Shown here: positions 31,379-43,028 of the stretch, in pieces
Numbering within the stretch: the stretch's first letter is position 1
How the letters are laid out: the number at the start of each line of letters is the position of its first letter
From: Obelidium mucronatum
Taxonomy: Eukaryota > Chytridiomycota > Chytridiomycetes > Chytridiales > Chytriomycetaceae
Assembly: GCA_025765595.1 (NCBI GenBank)
Contig: JAIVFH010000115.1
Span: 1 to 64,000, forward strand
Direction: 5' to 3'
Length of the DNA: 64,000 nucleotides
Position numbers and translations under genes: made by a program
The notes under the pieces: model-generated
Database searches by the model: none
What the model was told of the DNA's origin: nothing
What the model saw: the letters and a program-made list of their open reading frames with translations, nothing else

Positions 31379-34300
31379 TTATTTATTGGTATCTGCGCTT
31401 AACCCTTGATTGACTGCAAGGAGACGAACAGTTACTTTCTGGTCGAGACCCAAATACCCATCACTATTAACGTACACTTCCAGCTCCATCGGACCAGGGT
31501 CCATAGCTACTCTGAACTTCATGGAGCAACGCAAATCAGAAGCACTGCCACCACTTCCACTAGAACCGCCAGCAATACGCTTCAACGCCAGCAATTCATC
31601 TGAATCCTCCTTGCCCAAGAACAACAAACCATCCCTCAACTTGAGCTTTTGGGAACTTTGGCGAATGAATTCGGTACTCTTTAGCGTTGTTGCGCGCATT
31701 CGAAGGAACACGATTGCGAGTTATGGACACTTTGAGTTCATACTCTTTCCCACAATCCACCACCCAGACTCCGTTTTTGTTCATACTCGATTCCACGGAA
31801 ATAACAACATTCATCACGGGTAAATTCGCCACAACAGCCGCAATTTCTTGTGCATGATTGGATCGGACACCAGGCAGTGTTGAAAACAGCCGAACGACAT
31901 CCATATCGCCCATCTTGCATAAATCAAACAAGCCAGTTACAGGCTTCGTCTTGTGGGATCTCAGAGCTTCCACATTCTCTTCTGTCAAGTGAGGCAACGA
32001 GAGAAGTGGTGAATCGGAGGGCCATCTCGCCTGCTTCACGGCCTGCATCATGTTGATAACACCCAAAGTAGTACCCAAGATGCCCTTGTCCGCCGCAATA
32101 TCAACCATGGCCTGCATCACACGAATCGACTGATCCAACACAGAAGTTGTATCGGTATTATAATCAGAGCAAGGAAGAGTTTTGACGCGTGTCAAATGCG
32201 CTTGAAGCAACAAGAACGCCTTGACATGTGGATCCTCAAAGCCAAGGTTCTCTGGAACGCCTCCAAACAACTCCATACCAGGTTTCCAGTAAATCAACAC
32301 TGGAACTGGAAGGCTCTCTTCCAAAGTTTGATTCATTTTGTCTTCATTGTGACGGACGGGTAATTCATTGAATTCTGGTACATCTGAGAGAATTCGAAGC
32401 ATATGGGCAAAATCTCCGTCAGGCCGCTCCCCCTTTTCAACATCTCCAACAGGTTTGTAGTCTTTTGTGAGACGGCGCATGACGAGTCCAACAGTCTTGT
32501 ATGACAGATAGTAGTAACTGGCTATTTTACCATACACTGTTGGTTTCACATAGAATCCTTGATCAATTTCAATACAGAAGGCATTCGACAAATCTGTGAA
32601 AGTTGTTTCAATCAAATTGGACAAGAACAAGTTGATTCCATCTGGCGTAGTATCAACAACTCCATAGTAAGTCGGGTTCTGAATAAAAAAATTTTAAAAA
32701 AAAATATTAACATTAAGGGAGTTCAACAAACCATTTGCAGGCGGCGGTAAAAGTAAGTCCAAGTCAAATAATCAATCGCATCCTGTTTTGACTTTATAGT
32801 TCCTCCAACAATCTCAGCATTCATATGATCATGGATACAGTTATGCAAACTACTCTCCACAGGAAACGGCTCATGCAAAAACTTTTTGTAAAAGTTCTTT
32901 TTCGAGTCTTGAACAAGAATCCGGGCCACACCAGAATCATCAAACTGAGGTCGACCTGCTCGTCCCATCATTTGAAGTACATCTGTTATCGGGAAATCAA
33001 CGTATCCTTTTGTTTTGGCATCGTAGAATTCTGTCCCCTTCACTACTACCAAGTGGGCCGGGTAGTTTACACCCCAAGCCAGAGTCGACGTGGCAATCAA
33101 GATTTGAATCTTTCCATTCACAAATAGCTCTTCACTGAGTTTTCTGTCGGGTTCAATCAATCCAGCGTGGTGCAGCCCGATTCCGAATTGGAGAGAAAGC
33201 TTAAGGCTTTGGTCCTTCACGTTCTCCACCAACGTTTCAAGGTCGTGTTCGGGCATATGGAGGAATCTTTTGGGATTGTCTTCGAGACCACAAAACGCAA
33301 TCAAATCCTGAGCTGTGAGACGCGTTTGACGACGGGATGAAACAAATACTATCACTGGTTTTGTCGGGGAATGCGTCAAAATCGCAGAGTACGTAGGTTT
33401 GTTCATTGATTGCATTCTTGGGCAGTCTTAAAATTGGTTTTCACATCGTTTTAACAAGTGCACACGTAAAATGAAAAAAAACGGGGGAGGAAACTCACAA
33501 TGCTTTCCAGCAAACCCGTCAATATAGACTTCCAACGGAACAGGACGCACAGAATGCCTGAAATTAAACAATCCCTCATTCTGAATATGCAACCAATCCC
33601 CCAAATCTGTGGCATTAGCTAACGCCGTACTCAATCCAACAATCCGAATCTTCTTTTTTGTTTGCGCACTGATGTAATTCATTCTCGATACAATAACCTC
33701 CAGAATAGGTCCACGATCCCCTCCAAGCAAGTGGATTTCATCGATAATAACCAACGACACATCCGACACGTATTTACGAGTTTGCCAGTTACGACTGATA
33801 CCATCCCACTTTTCAGGAGTTGTAATGATGATATCTGCGCCCTGGATGGTTCGTAAATCTGGAGTCACGTCTCCAGTAAGTTCGACTAATTTTCGACCCA
33901 TTTGTTGGGTAAGCCGAGACTTCCAGTCCTGTACTCTTTCTCGGACAAGAGCCTTCAAGGGAGCTATATAGACAACCTTTGACTTGGGGAAATCACGAAA
34001 CGCTGCCCTGTATTTTCGCAATTGAGTTAGAAGTGTATTTTATGCAGAAGGAGGGAAGTAATACCAGAGTGCCAGTTCGGCGGCTACGGTTTTACCAGAC
34101 CCAGTCGGCGCCCCAATCAAAGCATTATTAGTAGTCCGATACAAGGTATGGAAAATCTGCGTCTGCACAGGATTGAAGTAATCAAACCGCTTCAAACAAA
34201 TCTCTTCCAACACTGTATCCCCCAAAGCCGACACCGGCAGCGGTTGGAGATTCAATAAATCCGTGTGCGGAGATCTCTTCATGGCAGGCAGAATCAAATG

Positions 34301-37300
34301 CTTGAATGATACGGCTTCCACTGTTTCCGAGCCAATCCACTTGTCGCTGAGGGCGCGAACGTAAATTTGTGCGGGCAGTTCATCTGCTGTTGAACTTGTC
34401 CGTGGAATCGGAATTGTGAATACGAGTTTCTGGGTTTCCAGAGCAGCCTTTTTTGTGAGGAGAAAGTACTCGGAGTGGAGAATTTCAATGCTTTCGGAAT
34501 CTTCTACCCAAATCCAGAAGGGTTCGACGGATCCATGAACGCGGTCGTTCCAGTAGAAGTCTGGAAGGACAAAAAAAAAACCCTCTGCATCAACTCAAAA
34601 ACACATGGAATAGGTATCATACCTGGAGTAATGTAAAGAGTGATTCTTATAACAGACTGGGTAATTGGAGCAATCTCCGTCTCCAAATACAGCGCCGGAA
34701 ACTGCTCAACACACTTTGCGACTGTTCCACCCATCTTCATGTGCCGCACAACTCCACCAATTTCCTTCAGATCCATGAACCGAAGTTCTTCAATTCCCAT
34801 ATTGGAACGGTTTAGTTTCTCGATAATGTCAAAGGGTAAATCAAATTGAGACAATGGATGCTCGAACGGCCACATGCGGCGGTCGACTGATTTACAGAGC
34901 GATATAATCACAGAGGCGGTTGGGCCCCAATTTCTCGACAGACATATTTCAAATAGTGCGCGAAGAATTCTGGCCGCGTTTTGAGCGACATAGGCACAGT
35001 CTGAAACTAGCGCAAAGTCGTTGATGTTGGCCCGGGAAATATATGATTGGAGTAAGATGTTGGTCTTTCCATAAGGTGTGTCGGTTCCTCCCTAAAAAAA
35101 TAGTTCAACAATCAGGCGTGCTCCTATTAACACCAAGCCATATGTCTTTTACCTTCACATCACAGTGACAACTATTTTTGAGCATGAGCTTCAATTCAAT
35201 CACCTCTTCCTCTCTCAACTTGATATTCTCAAACTCAGTCGCCATACTCAACATGCTCAAAACATCCGCTTCCGTCATTATTGGTCGCATCATTTCATTA
35301 AACACTTCGATGGTTGCACTTCGGATATAGTAAGAGCTTGAAATCCGACACAAATCTTTGGGAGTCAAGAAACCATTTCGCTCATCAAACACAATCATTT
35401 GTGCCTTGTGTAATTGCTTTGCTGCCATGGTTATTAGTTCTCCACACCGCTTCCCCAAGTTGGGATCATCTTCAAGCACCTTCCAATCCAAGCCATAATG
35501 AAACGGATTCTTTCTCATTCGAACAAAGAGGTATGAATAGCTTAACCACTTGATTGCTTCATCCACGGTTGTGACAGTCCCAAGAGAAATTTCAGCATTC
35601 AAGTTATCAGTCAAATGCGACGCAAACTTTGATTCAATAGGGTGCTGCATCGTCATGGCACTGACGTAGTGGCTCAGTTTGTCATGGCTTGTGATAATAT
35701 ATCCCACACCGCGATCTTCATACTGAGGACGCCCAGCACGACCAAAGATTTGCAAGACGTCCAAAATCGATAAATCAATAAACGACCCCTTCTGTGAGTC
35801 GTACAACTGAGTTCCCTTAATCAAAACAGCGTACGCGGGCAAATTGACACCCCACGCCAACGTTGCGGTACAACACAAGACCCGCATATACCCCTTTTCG
35901 AAAAACTTTTCCACCATGTTTCTGTCACTGCGCAACATGCCTGCATGGTGAATTCCAAACCCGGATCCAAAGAGTTCTTTTAATTCCTTGTTTCGCGTTT
36001 TTCTCATTTCCTTGACTGCGTTTGCGTAGTTTGGGTCGTGGCTGGCGTCAAATAAGCCGCTCAGGTTTTCGGCGAGGGCTTCATCGCGGAGCATCATTGC
36101 TGTTTTGACTGTATCTTTACGGGAGTGGACAAAGACCATCACTTGATGGCCCTCGCGAACGAGGTCAATCAGCTTTTCATAACAGACTCTGTCCATGTTT
36201 GCTTTAGAGGATGCGGATCCAGCGCGCCCTTTGGCTCCAATAAAATGTTGCTCTAAAGGAACAGGACGGAATCCGGAATCAAAGTAAAAGAGACCTTGGT
36301 AAGGGTTGACGCTGCAAGAGAAAGGATTAAAAAATCGTTTAGATGGGAATCCCTTTTCACACGACGACTCACCCCAAAAACTGAGCAACATCGACATAGT
36401 TTGGCAACGTTGCAGACAATCCGACGATTCGAATCATGCTTTGACTAGTCTCCACTTGCCGCTGCGTTCTGGCAACGATGCTTTCAATGACGCTTCCACG
36501 GTCTTCGTGAAGCAAGTGAACTTCATCAATAATCAAAAGCCGCACTTTCTGTGAGAGTTCAGTGTCTCCGGTTCCCTTACGGGTGACGACATCCCACTTT
36601 TCAGGCGTTGTAACAATCATTTGTGTGGCTGCGATTTCAGCTTTCGTCAACTGCATATCACCTGACAGCGATTTTAACAAGGAGTTACGGGCAAGTAGGT
36701 TTACATACCGGTCAATTCTTTCACAGTCAGTCCCAAGCCCCCCTCTGCTTCGCTACCACCCAATCGCTTTGAAAACTTGGCAACTACTTCAGCTGCCAAC
36801 GCTTTCATTGGAGCCACATAAACAATCTTGAATTCATTCTTCATAATGAAACCATGTCTTCGATGCTGTCCGATACATCTCAAAATCGTCAACATGGCTA
36901 CATCCGTCTTACCGGCACCAGTGGGTGCACACACGAGCATGTTTTCGTTGGTTTCGAAGGCGACTGGGAATACGATACTTTGCACTCTATTCAATGACTT
37001 GTATCCCTTGTATGCTTTTTGGGCCCAGGGTTCGAATGAGGTGCAGAGAATTAAGGATTCTTGAGCGCGTTTAGGCGCCACTTTTGCAACGGGGATGGTG
37101 ATTTCTTCGTATTCTTGGTATTCTTCACGCGTTGATCCGATCGGCAATGCCGATTTTGTGGCGTAAGCAGAAATGCTGTTGGTATCGGCAGCTTGATAAA
37201 CATTCGGGTATTTGACAACAGGGGCGCTTTGGAAAGTCTGATTTTGTCGTGAGTTGGAAATGTTTCTTTCAAGGACTACTACATACTGGGTTGGATATTC

Positions 37301-38356
37301 CTGTACTCGACGCTCCAGCCAACAATTGTTCTTCTCTGGCTCTTTTCAGCTGTTCAACATCGAAACCCAAAAGATTGGCAGATTCGGCAACAGTGCTTTC
37401 GCCTTTGGCATAGTCAAGGGAGAATCAGTGGCAATGGAACTTGTCTTGAATTATTCCATACCTTCTGTCATCTTGGCTCTTTTCTTTGCATCTTTTCTCT
37501 GCCTTTTTAGCTCCTGCTTTTCTGATTCCGACATGACCGTAACTTGGGCGCCGTATTGTGGCCTGAAGGGTTGTTTTGATGATCCAGATGGTTTTGAAGA
37601 TGCATTCGGATCGGACTGGCTCTACAACAAGGAATATTCGAATAAGCAGAAATTGAAGAAAGGAAGGAAGCATACATTCGCAACAATGTTTGTGATGATG
37701 TCTTTGCGGTGCAGCAGCAGTTCAGCAACAAAGTCCATGTTGCCATATCCAAGAGAATCAAGCAGGACACTTTGGATCTCGTCATCTGCAAGTGCGGTCA
37801 GTGCTAGTCAGGACCGAAAGACAAAGAACCTCCTTGCGGATCGCGCAGCGTCGTGAAGATCTGAGTGCACAGCGCCAGGGGCGACAGCGCGCCGGCGTCG
37901 GCGAACGCCGCGAGGTGTTCTTCGCACTTTCTGCGTGTGGCGGTTAGCGTCGCGGCGGCGGCTTGCTGACTAATCACCTCAGCAGCCAGTCGCGGTCGAA
38001 AGCTTCGGCGACGCGCCGCTGTTTGCATTCGTCGGCGCGGCTTCGCGGTCAAACTGCGACTGCAGCGTGCGCGCAAAGGCATCGTCGTCGTCGTCGGTGT
38101 CGTTCTCAGTGGCGACTTCATGATCTTCTTCTTCTTCTTCGTCTTCTTCTTCTTCTCGTTCTTCAACCTTCTTTCGCCCAAACTGAAGCGGCGAATTGAA
38201 TTCAATCCCAAACCCAAATTCTTCCTTTTCTTGGTCGTCTTTCGGCTCGTTGCTTTCGATGCGCTTCTTGAAGGCTTCAACAACGCTTTCGCTCCAAAAA
38301 CTGTGAAACTCGTCAAACGACGAAAGCGTCTTTTGCGCGAGGAGCTGTGTAAACAT
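31379..38356 (-). CDS. SLH1: ASCC3/Slh1-type double-cassette Ski2-like helicase
   Basis: Long minus-strand gene of about 2000 codons with many short introns. Order: a variable acidic N-terminus; a conserved [20 protein letters not shown] segment; helicase cassette 1 with Walker A APTGAGKT (36905-36928) and DEVH (36516-36527); a Sec63 unit; cassette 2 with APTGSGKT (34088-34111) and DEIH (33731-33742); and a second Sec63 unit ending [11 protein letters not shown]. The order and wording fit ASCC3/Slh1, the ASC-1 (RQT) helicase that splits stalled, collided ribosomes, better than Brr2. A one-base shift near 31607-31625, between GWFVVLG and [11 protein letters not shown], breaks the C-terminal Sec63 unit and is probably a sequence error. 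The start chosen is MFTQLLAQ; an upstream ATG at 38479 is in frame. Confidence 0.93.
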
Positions 38357-38510
38357 GGATGGCTTTTTCTGATCTGTTTTTCTTTTGTGTTTTCTTTTGA
38401 AAGTAACTTCACCAAATGGACTTGACCACACATCATCGCATCGAGCCAGAGCAGTTGAGCAATTTATTAGTTTTTTCAATTATTTCATCGTAATAGTTTT
38501 AGTGGTCAGG
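38357..38510. promoter_or_regulatory. Shared promoter region of the ASCC3-like and PPCS genes
   Basis: Short region between two head-to-head genes. It must hold both promoters and probably a small, unrecognised first exon of the PPCS gene. No individual element was identified. Confidence 0.45.
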
Positions 38511-39671
38511 TTCTTTGAAGTGCAAAAGGCACCTGGAAATCTACAAGCAATCAGATCTCGAATCGACGCCTTTGTTGAAAAGCATCAACGTGTTTCAGGA
38601 CGAAGAGTAGTTTTAGTCACGGTAGTTTTCTATTTCTGTCGTTTGGGGTAATGGTCGGCAATGGGGTCAATCATGACCAGTTGACAGCCTCGAGATCCAT
38701 CACGCCATGTCTGAAAATCAAAATTCAACTTCAAATAGTCTGGCGGTACAACTGTTCCACTCGAATCTCAAACTGTTCGTTTCATCGATAACTTTTCTGC
38801 TGGAACTCGTGGCTCGATTTCTACGGAGGTCTTTTTGGAAAGGGGTTATGCTGTCATCTTTTTGCACAGACAGTACTCTCTCCTGCCGTATTCCAGGCAT
38901 TATTCTCACTCAAAGAATTGCTTCCTGGATTTCATGGTGGAAGATGGAAAGGGTGGAGTTTCGGGTGTGTTCCAGTTTCTTTGCATCATCAACTCTGCCA
39001 ATTTGAGATTCGAACACCATTTTAGTCGCACCTCAATACACAACTACCATGCTTAAAGTATTGGAGAAATACAACACGGTGAAACGGGAAGGCCTCTTGG
39101 AAATGATCAGCTTCGTCGACGTGAATGAATACTTGTTTCTTTTGCGCGAAATCACAGCAAGTCTCGCGAAATTAGAACAAAGGGCAATGTTTTATCTGGC
39201 GGCAGCTGTCAGTGACTTTTATATTCCATTGGGAAAGATGGTGCACCACAAGATTCAATCGGGCGATGGGCAACTACATCTTGAGTTGGACCAAGTTCCC
39301 AAAGTGTTGTCTCCGCTTGTGAAGGAATGGGCGCCTAAAGCCTTTGTAGTTTCATTTAAGGTGTGTCTATTTTTCGTCATTATCATTCAATTGCCTCCAT
39401 GCCTCAACTAACACGATAATTATGGCAGTTGGAAACAGATCCCTCAATTTTGATTCAAAAAGCCAAAGGCTCGCTTACAAGATACGGTCATCAAGCCGTT
39501 ATTGGGAACATCTTGTCTACCCGCAAGCATCACGTCATTTTGATTACAAATGAAGAGGAAAAAGATGTTCGATTGACTCCCGCAGAAGTTGAACGTAATG
39601 TCGAAATTGAAGAATCCTTCATTCCCGAATTGATATCCAGGCACGAAGAATGGATTTCAAATAAACTGTGA
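38511..39671 (+). CDS. CAB2: Phosphopantothenoylcysteine synthetase (CAB2/PPCS)
   Basis: Catalyses joining of 4'-phosphopantothenate with cysteine, the second step of coenzyme A synthesis. The sequence shows the family hallmarks: VVLVT, then SGGTTVPLE and [13 protein letters not shown] straight after an intron (38622-38738), [13 protein letters not shown], the [13 protein letters not shown] block, HKIQSGDG, and a C-terminal [15 protein letters not shown] with GNILSTRK. Two more introns (about 38961-39030 and 39361-39427) join in frame. The coding sequence can be followed upstream to [12 protein letters not shown] at 38511, but no in-frame ATG is visible, so a small first exon upstream, beyond an acceptor at about 38502 or 38509, is likely. 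The gene is divergent from the ASCC3-like helicase. Confidence 0.9.
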
Positions 39672-39782
39672 TTCTTTTTCGTGTCGGCATAACGTCGGGA
39701 TGATTCAGACATCCAAAGAAGGAAAAAGATTATCTAAAATCAGTTGAATGACAATGAGTTATTTTGATTTACTTGTGCATAG

Positions 39783-40261
39783 ATGGCATTCTATTCAAAA
39801 TACATGCCAAAAAACACCAGCAAATCAAAGCCACACTTACTAGTTTCCAGCGACTCGAGCACAGACGATGCATCTGAAACTGCATCTTCCGAAAATGCAG
39901 TCAATCCACTCATTCGACCGGTACTCAAAACAAAAAAAAAAACACAAGCTGGTTCTTTTCTCTGAAAAAACTGTTTTGTTGCAAGAACTTTGCCCATCTA
40001 AAGCTACCTTTGGGACCGCCACTCGTTTTAGGAAAACTAGGAAATCGCACTATCGAAGTCTGTCCAGCAATCCACCGCTATTTACGTAGTTATCAATGCG
40101 ATGGAGCTGCGTTTTTGTTCAACCACTATGCGAATGGGAAAGGAGGACTGCTTTGTGATGATATGGGTCTGGGAAAAACTATCCAGGTGATTGCATTTCT
40201 ATCCGCCGTTTTGGGTGAGTTTTTTCCAACAGTTGTCGACCTTAGCAAGCTGAACACGCCC

Positions 40262-40297
<36 letters not shown>

Positions 40298-42971
40298 CAC
40301 TAGGAAAAATTGGACACCCAGAAGAAAAAAACACGAGAAAAGCATTACACCGAAGCGGCCGCCTCGACCCCGCAAAAGTCTTTCGCGCTCTCATTGTCTG
40401 TCCCACATCCGTCATTTACAACTGGGAACGCGAATTCGAGACTTGGGGATATTTCTCAACTGGAATCTATCATGGAACAAGCCGAAAGGAAACTCTTGGG
40501 AAAGCAGCGAACGGGCTGCTGGAAATCACAATCACTAGTTTCGCGACAGCTAGGAATTATCAACATGAGTTGGATCCGATCCTTTGGTCTTGCATTATTG
40601 TAGATGAAGTGCATCAACTGAAAGGTGAGACTCGGGAAAGTTATTTTTATCTGGCTCAAACCATTTTACCCTCGACTTGCAAAAAAAAAAAAAAAAAGAA
40701 TCCACCTCACAAACCACACAAGCAATGAAATCCTTCACAAACGTGAAATCACACTTCGGTCTCACAGGAACAGCAATCCAAAACAACTACAAAGACCTCT
40801 GGTGTGTCCTGGATTTCTGTAACCCCGGATCCGTTGGCTTGGAACCCCATTTTGAGAAATCTATATCAATTCCACTGAAACGGGGCCAAGCGTTTGATGC
40901 AACCAAACGTGAAATTGCGGAAGCAAGAAGAATTGCGGCAAAGTTCCGGGAACTTGTGTTGAAGCAGTTTATGTTACGTAGGACAAAAGCGTTGATTGCG
41001 CATCAGTTGCCCAAGAAGGAGGATAAGATTGTGTTTTGTCCAATGAGTTCGAGTCAGAAAGTTGCTTATAGTAACTTGCTTCAGAGTGAAGACTTTCAGT
41101 TGTTGATTCGGAAAGATGAGCGTTGTGATTGTCTGGAGGCGCAGTTGAGTTCTTCTTTTTTTCCGCTAACGGTTATTTTTCTTTTTTCTCCGATGCTAAA
41201 ATGTGGAATGTTTAAGATTAAACTTGTCTCTTACGCGTGGCAAGTGCTGCTACTCGCGGAATAGCGAAAATGTCCCAATCGGTGTAAGTGTCCCAGAAAA
41301 AAAAAAGGCGAATCCCTAATTTTTGCTTGAAAGCACACAATATTGCCTGCACTCGTTACTCTTCAAAAAGTTTCAAATCATATTGCTCTCATAATGCCTG
41401 GTTCGTCTCTCTATCGCGTTTCTAATAGGTTGCCATAACACTGTTGTTTTTTAAGACCAGGCTGATCCGAATGACAAACAAGTAAAAGATAAAAAGCTCA
41501 TTAAATACGCGTTTCCCGAAGTATCAGACGCAGAATCACCGAGAATGACGTGGATAAATATGCGGAACCCAGAGTTTTGTGGAAAATGGAAGGTGAAAAG
41601 GAGTCAAATAGTAGTTTCAAACCCTTGATGCCGCCCCCCCAAACCTTTCCCCCCTCCCACTTAGGTTCTTGAAAAACTCTTGGAAATCTGGAAGAAACTC
41701 AACTCCAAAGTCCTACTCTTCAGCGCGAGTGTGAAGCTACTCAACATGCTGGAAATATTGATGAGTGACAAGTCCTACTTTTACAGCCGTTTGGATGGCA
41801 AAACGCCGATTTCGGATCGCCTTGAAATCGTTGATAGGTTCAACAATGACCCGAAACAGTTTGTGTTCTTGATTAGCACAAGAGCGGGGGGTGTTGGTCT
41901 GAATTTGACGAGTGCCAATGTGGTGGTTATATTTGATCCAAATTGGAATCCAAGTCACGATTTGCAAGCACAGGATCGAGCGTTCAGAATTGTAAAAAAT
42001 GAGAGATCATTTCTCTTTTTTTCTCAAAGCCTCGTTTCACTGAAGTCTTCGATTTTTTTTTCGGACAAAACTTCAGGGACAACAACGAGATGTGAGCGTG
42101 TACCGCTTAATTGCTGCAGGATCTCTAGAAGAAGTGATTTACGGGCGACAAGTATACAAACAGCAGCAAGCGCAAATCGGGTACGAAGCGAGTGAAGAAC
42201 GCCGCCTCTTTTCTGGTGTTCAAGGAGATAAGAATAAGAAGGGGGAATTGTTTGGCCTGGAAAACTTGCTCACTGTTTACAACGACTCGGATGTGATTAC
42301 AAAACTGATTATCGATAAGCTGGAGAAGGCGGAATCAAAATTCTTGGTACAGGGAAGGCAAGTTGTGGTTAGTGGAGTGGAGATTGTCGATATGATTCCG
42401 CCACAAGGTGTTGAGGAAGAAGACGACGCTTGTCTGGAAGGTGAAGGCGAGACAAGCTCAGCAAGCAAAAAGCGTAAAACAAGCGATGCCGCAGATGATG
42501 AAACGACTGAGATTATGAAGGCTTTCAAAGGTTCGATTCACGCGTTTTTTTTTGGAAAAAATTCAATTAAACCAAAGTCGTCCTTCTCAAGATTGTACTG
42601 AAGACGAAAGAGCCGTGTTGGCGAAACGCGAGAGGGATGCAGTCTCGGCTATTTTAACAGGACATGATATCGCATACACCCACGTGAACTCTGAGATTTT
42701 GGGCTCGTCAAAAGCAGAGAGACTTATTACGAAAGATGCAATTCACGCTCTGGAAACCGGTCAATCTACTCAGGAAGCGGTTTATGGTTTCGCACCGGAA
42801 GATGATGCTGGAGATGAAGGTGCAATTACAGAAGAAGTGCGGAAGTCGGTTTTGATGGCTATGGCGGCACATCAACATATATCGGTGACGGAGTTTGCAG
42901 AATTTGTTCTAAGATCTTCGCGAGAAGAGCGTGAGCTTATGTTGGAAAAGTTTAGGGCGAGTTTGCATTAA
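39783..42971 (+). CDS. ERCC6L2-like Snf2-family DNA translocase
   Basis: Multi-exon Snf2 ATPase. The N-terminus is short and Ser-rich, followed by [17 protein letters not shown], motif I DDMGLGKT (40160-40180), [24 protein letters not shown] (40603-40614), [20 protein letters not shown] and [11 protein letters not shown]. The C-terminal lobe has [34 protein letters not shown] and [15 protein letters not shown]. This last block, and the [10 protein letters not shown] that follows, is specific to ERCC6L2 (Hebo) proteins, linked to genome stability and end joining. A C-terminal helical tail follows a final intron. Introns hold a 33-C tract and an A-run. The junction near 39940-39995 after an A-run is uncertain. 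Confidence 0.9.
40263..40295 (+). repeat. 33-nt poly(C) tract inside an intron
   Basis: Run of 33 C, ending seven bases before the CTAG acceptor of an ERCC6L2-like intron. Together with the 80-T and 29-A intron tracts it is the third very long homopolymer in this window. Confidence 0.95.
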
Positions 42972-43028
42972 ATTATGTAATATATTATGTTTTTATTTCA
43001 TCGAGATCCCTCTGTGTGAATAGTTCTT

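Noticed and set aside
31379..38356. Brr2 (spliceosomal helicase) as identity of the double-cassette helicase
   Set aside because: The wording around both cassettes, the C-terminal Sec63 unit and the short N-terminus fit ASCC3/Slh1 better. Brr2 has a longer N-terminus with a PWI-like domain.
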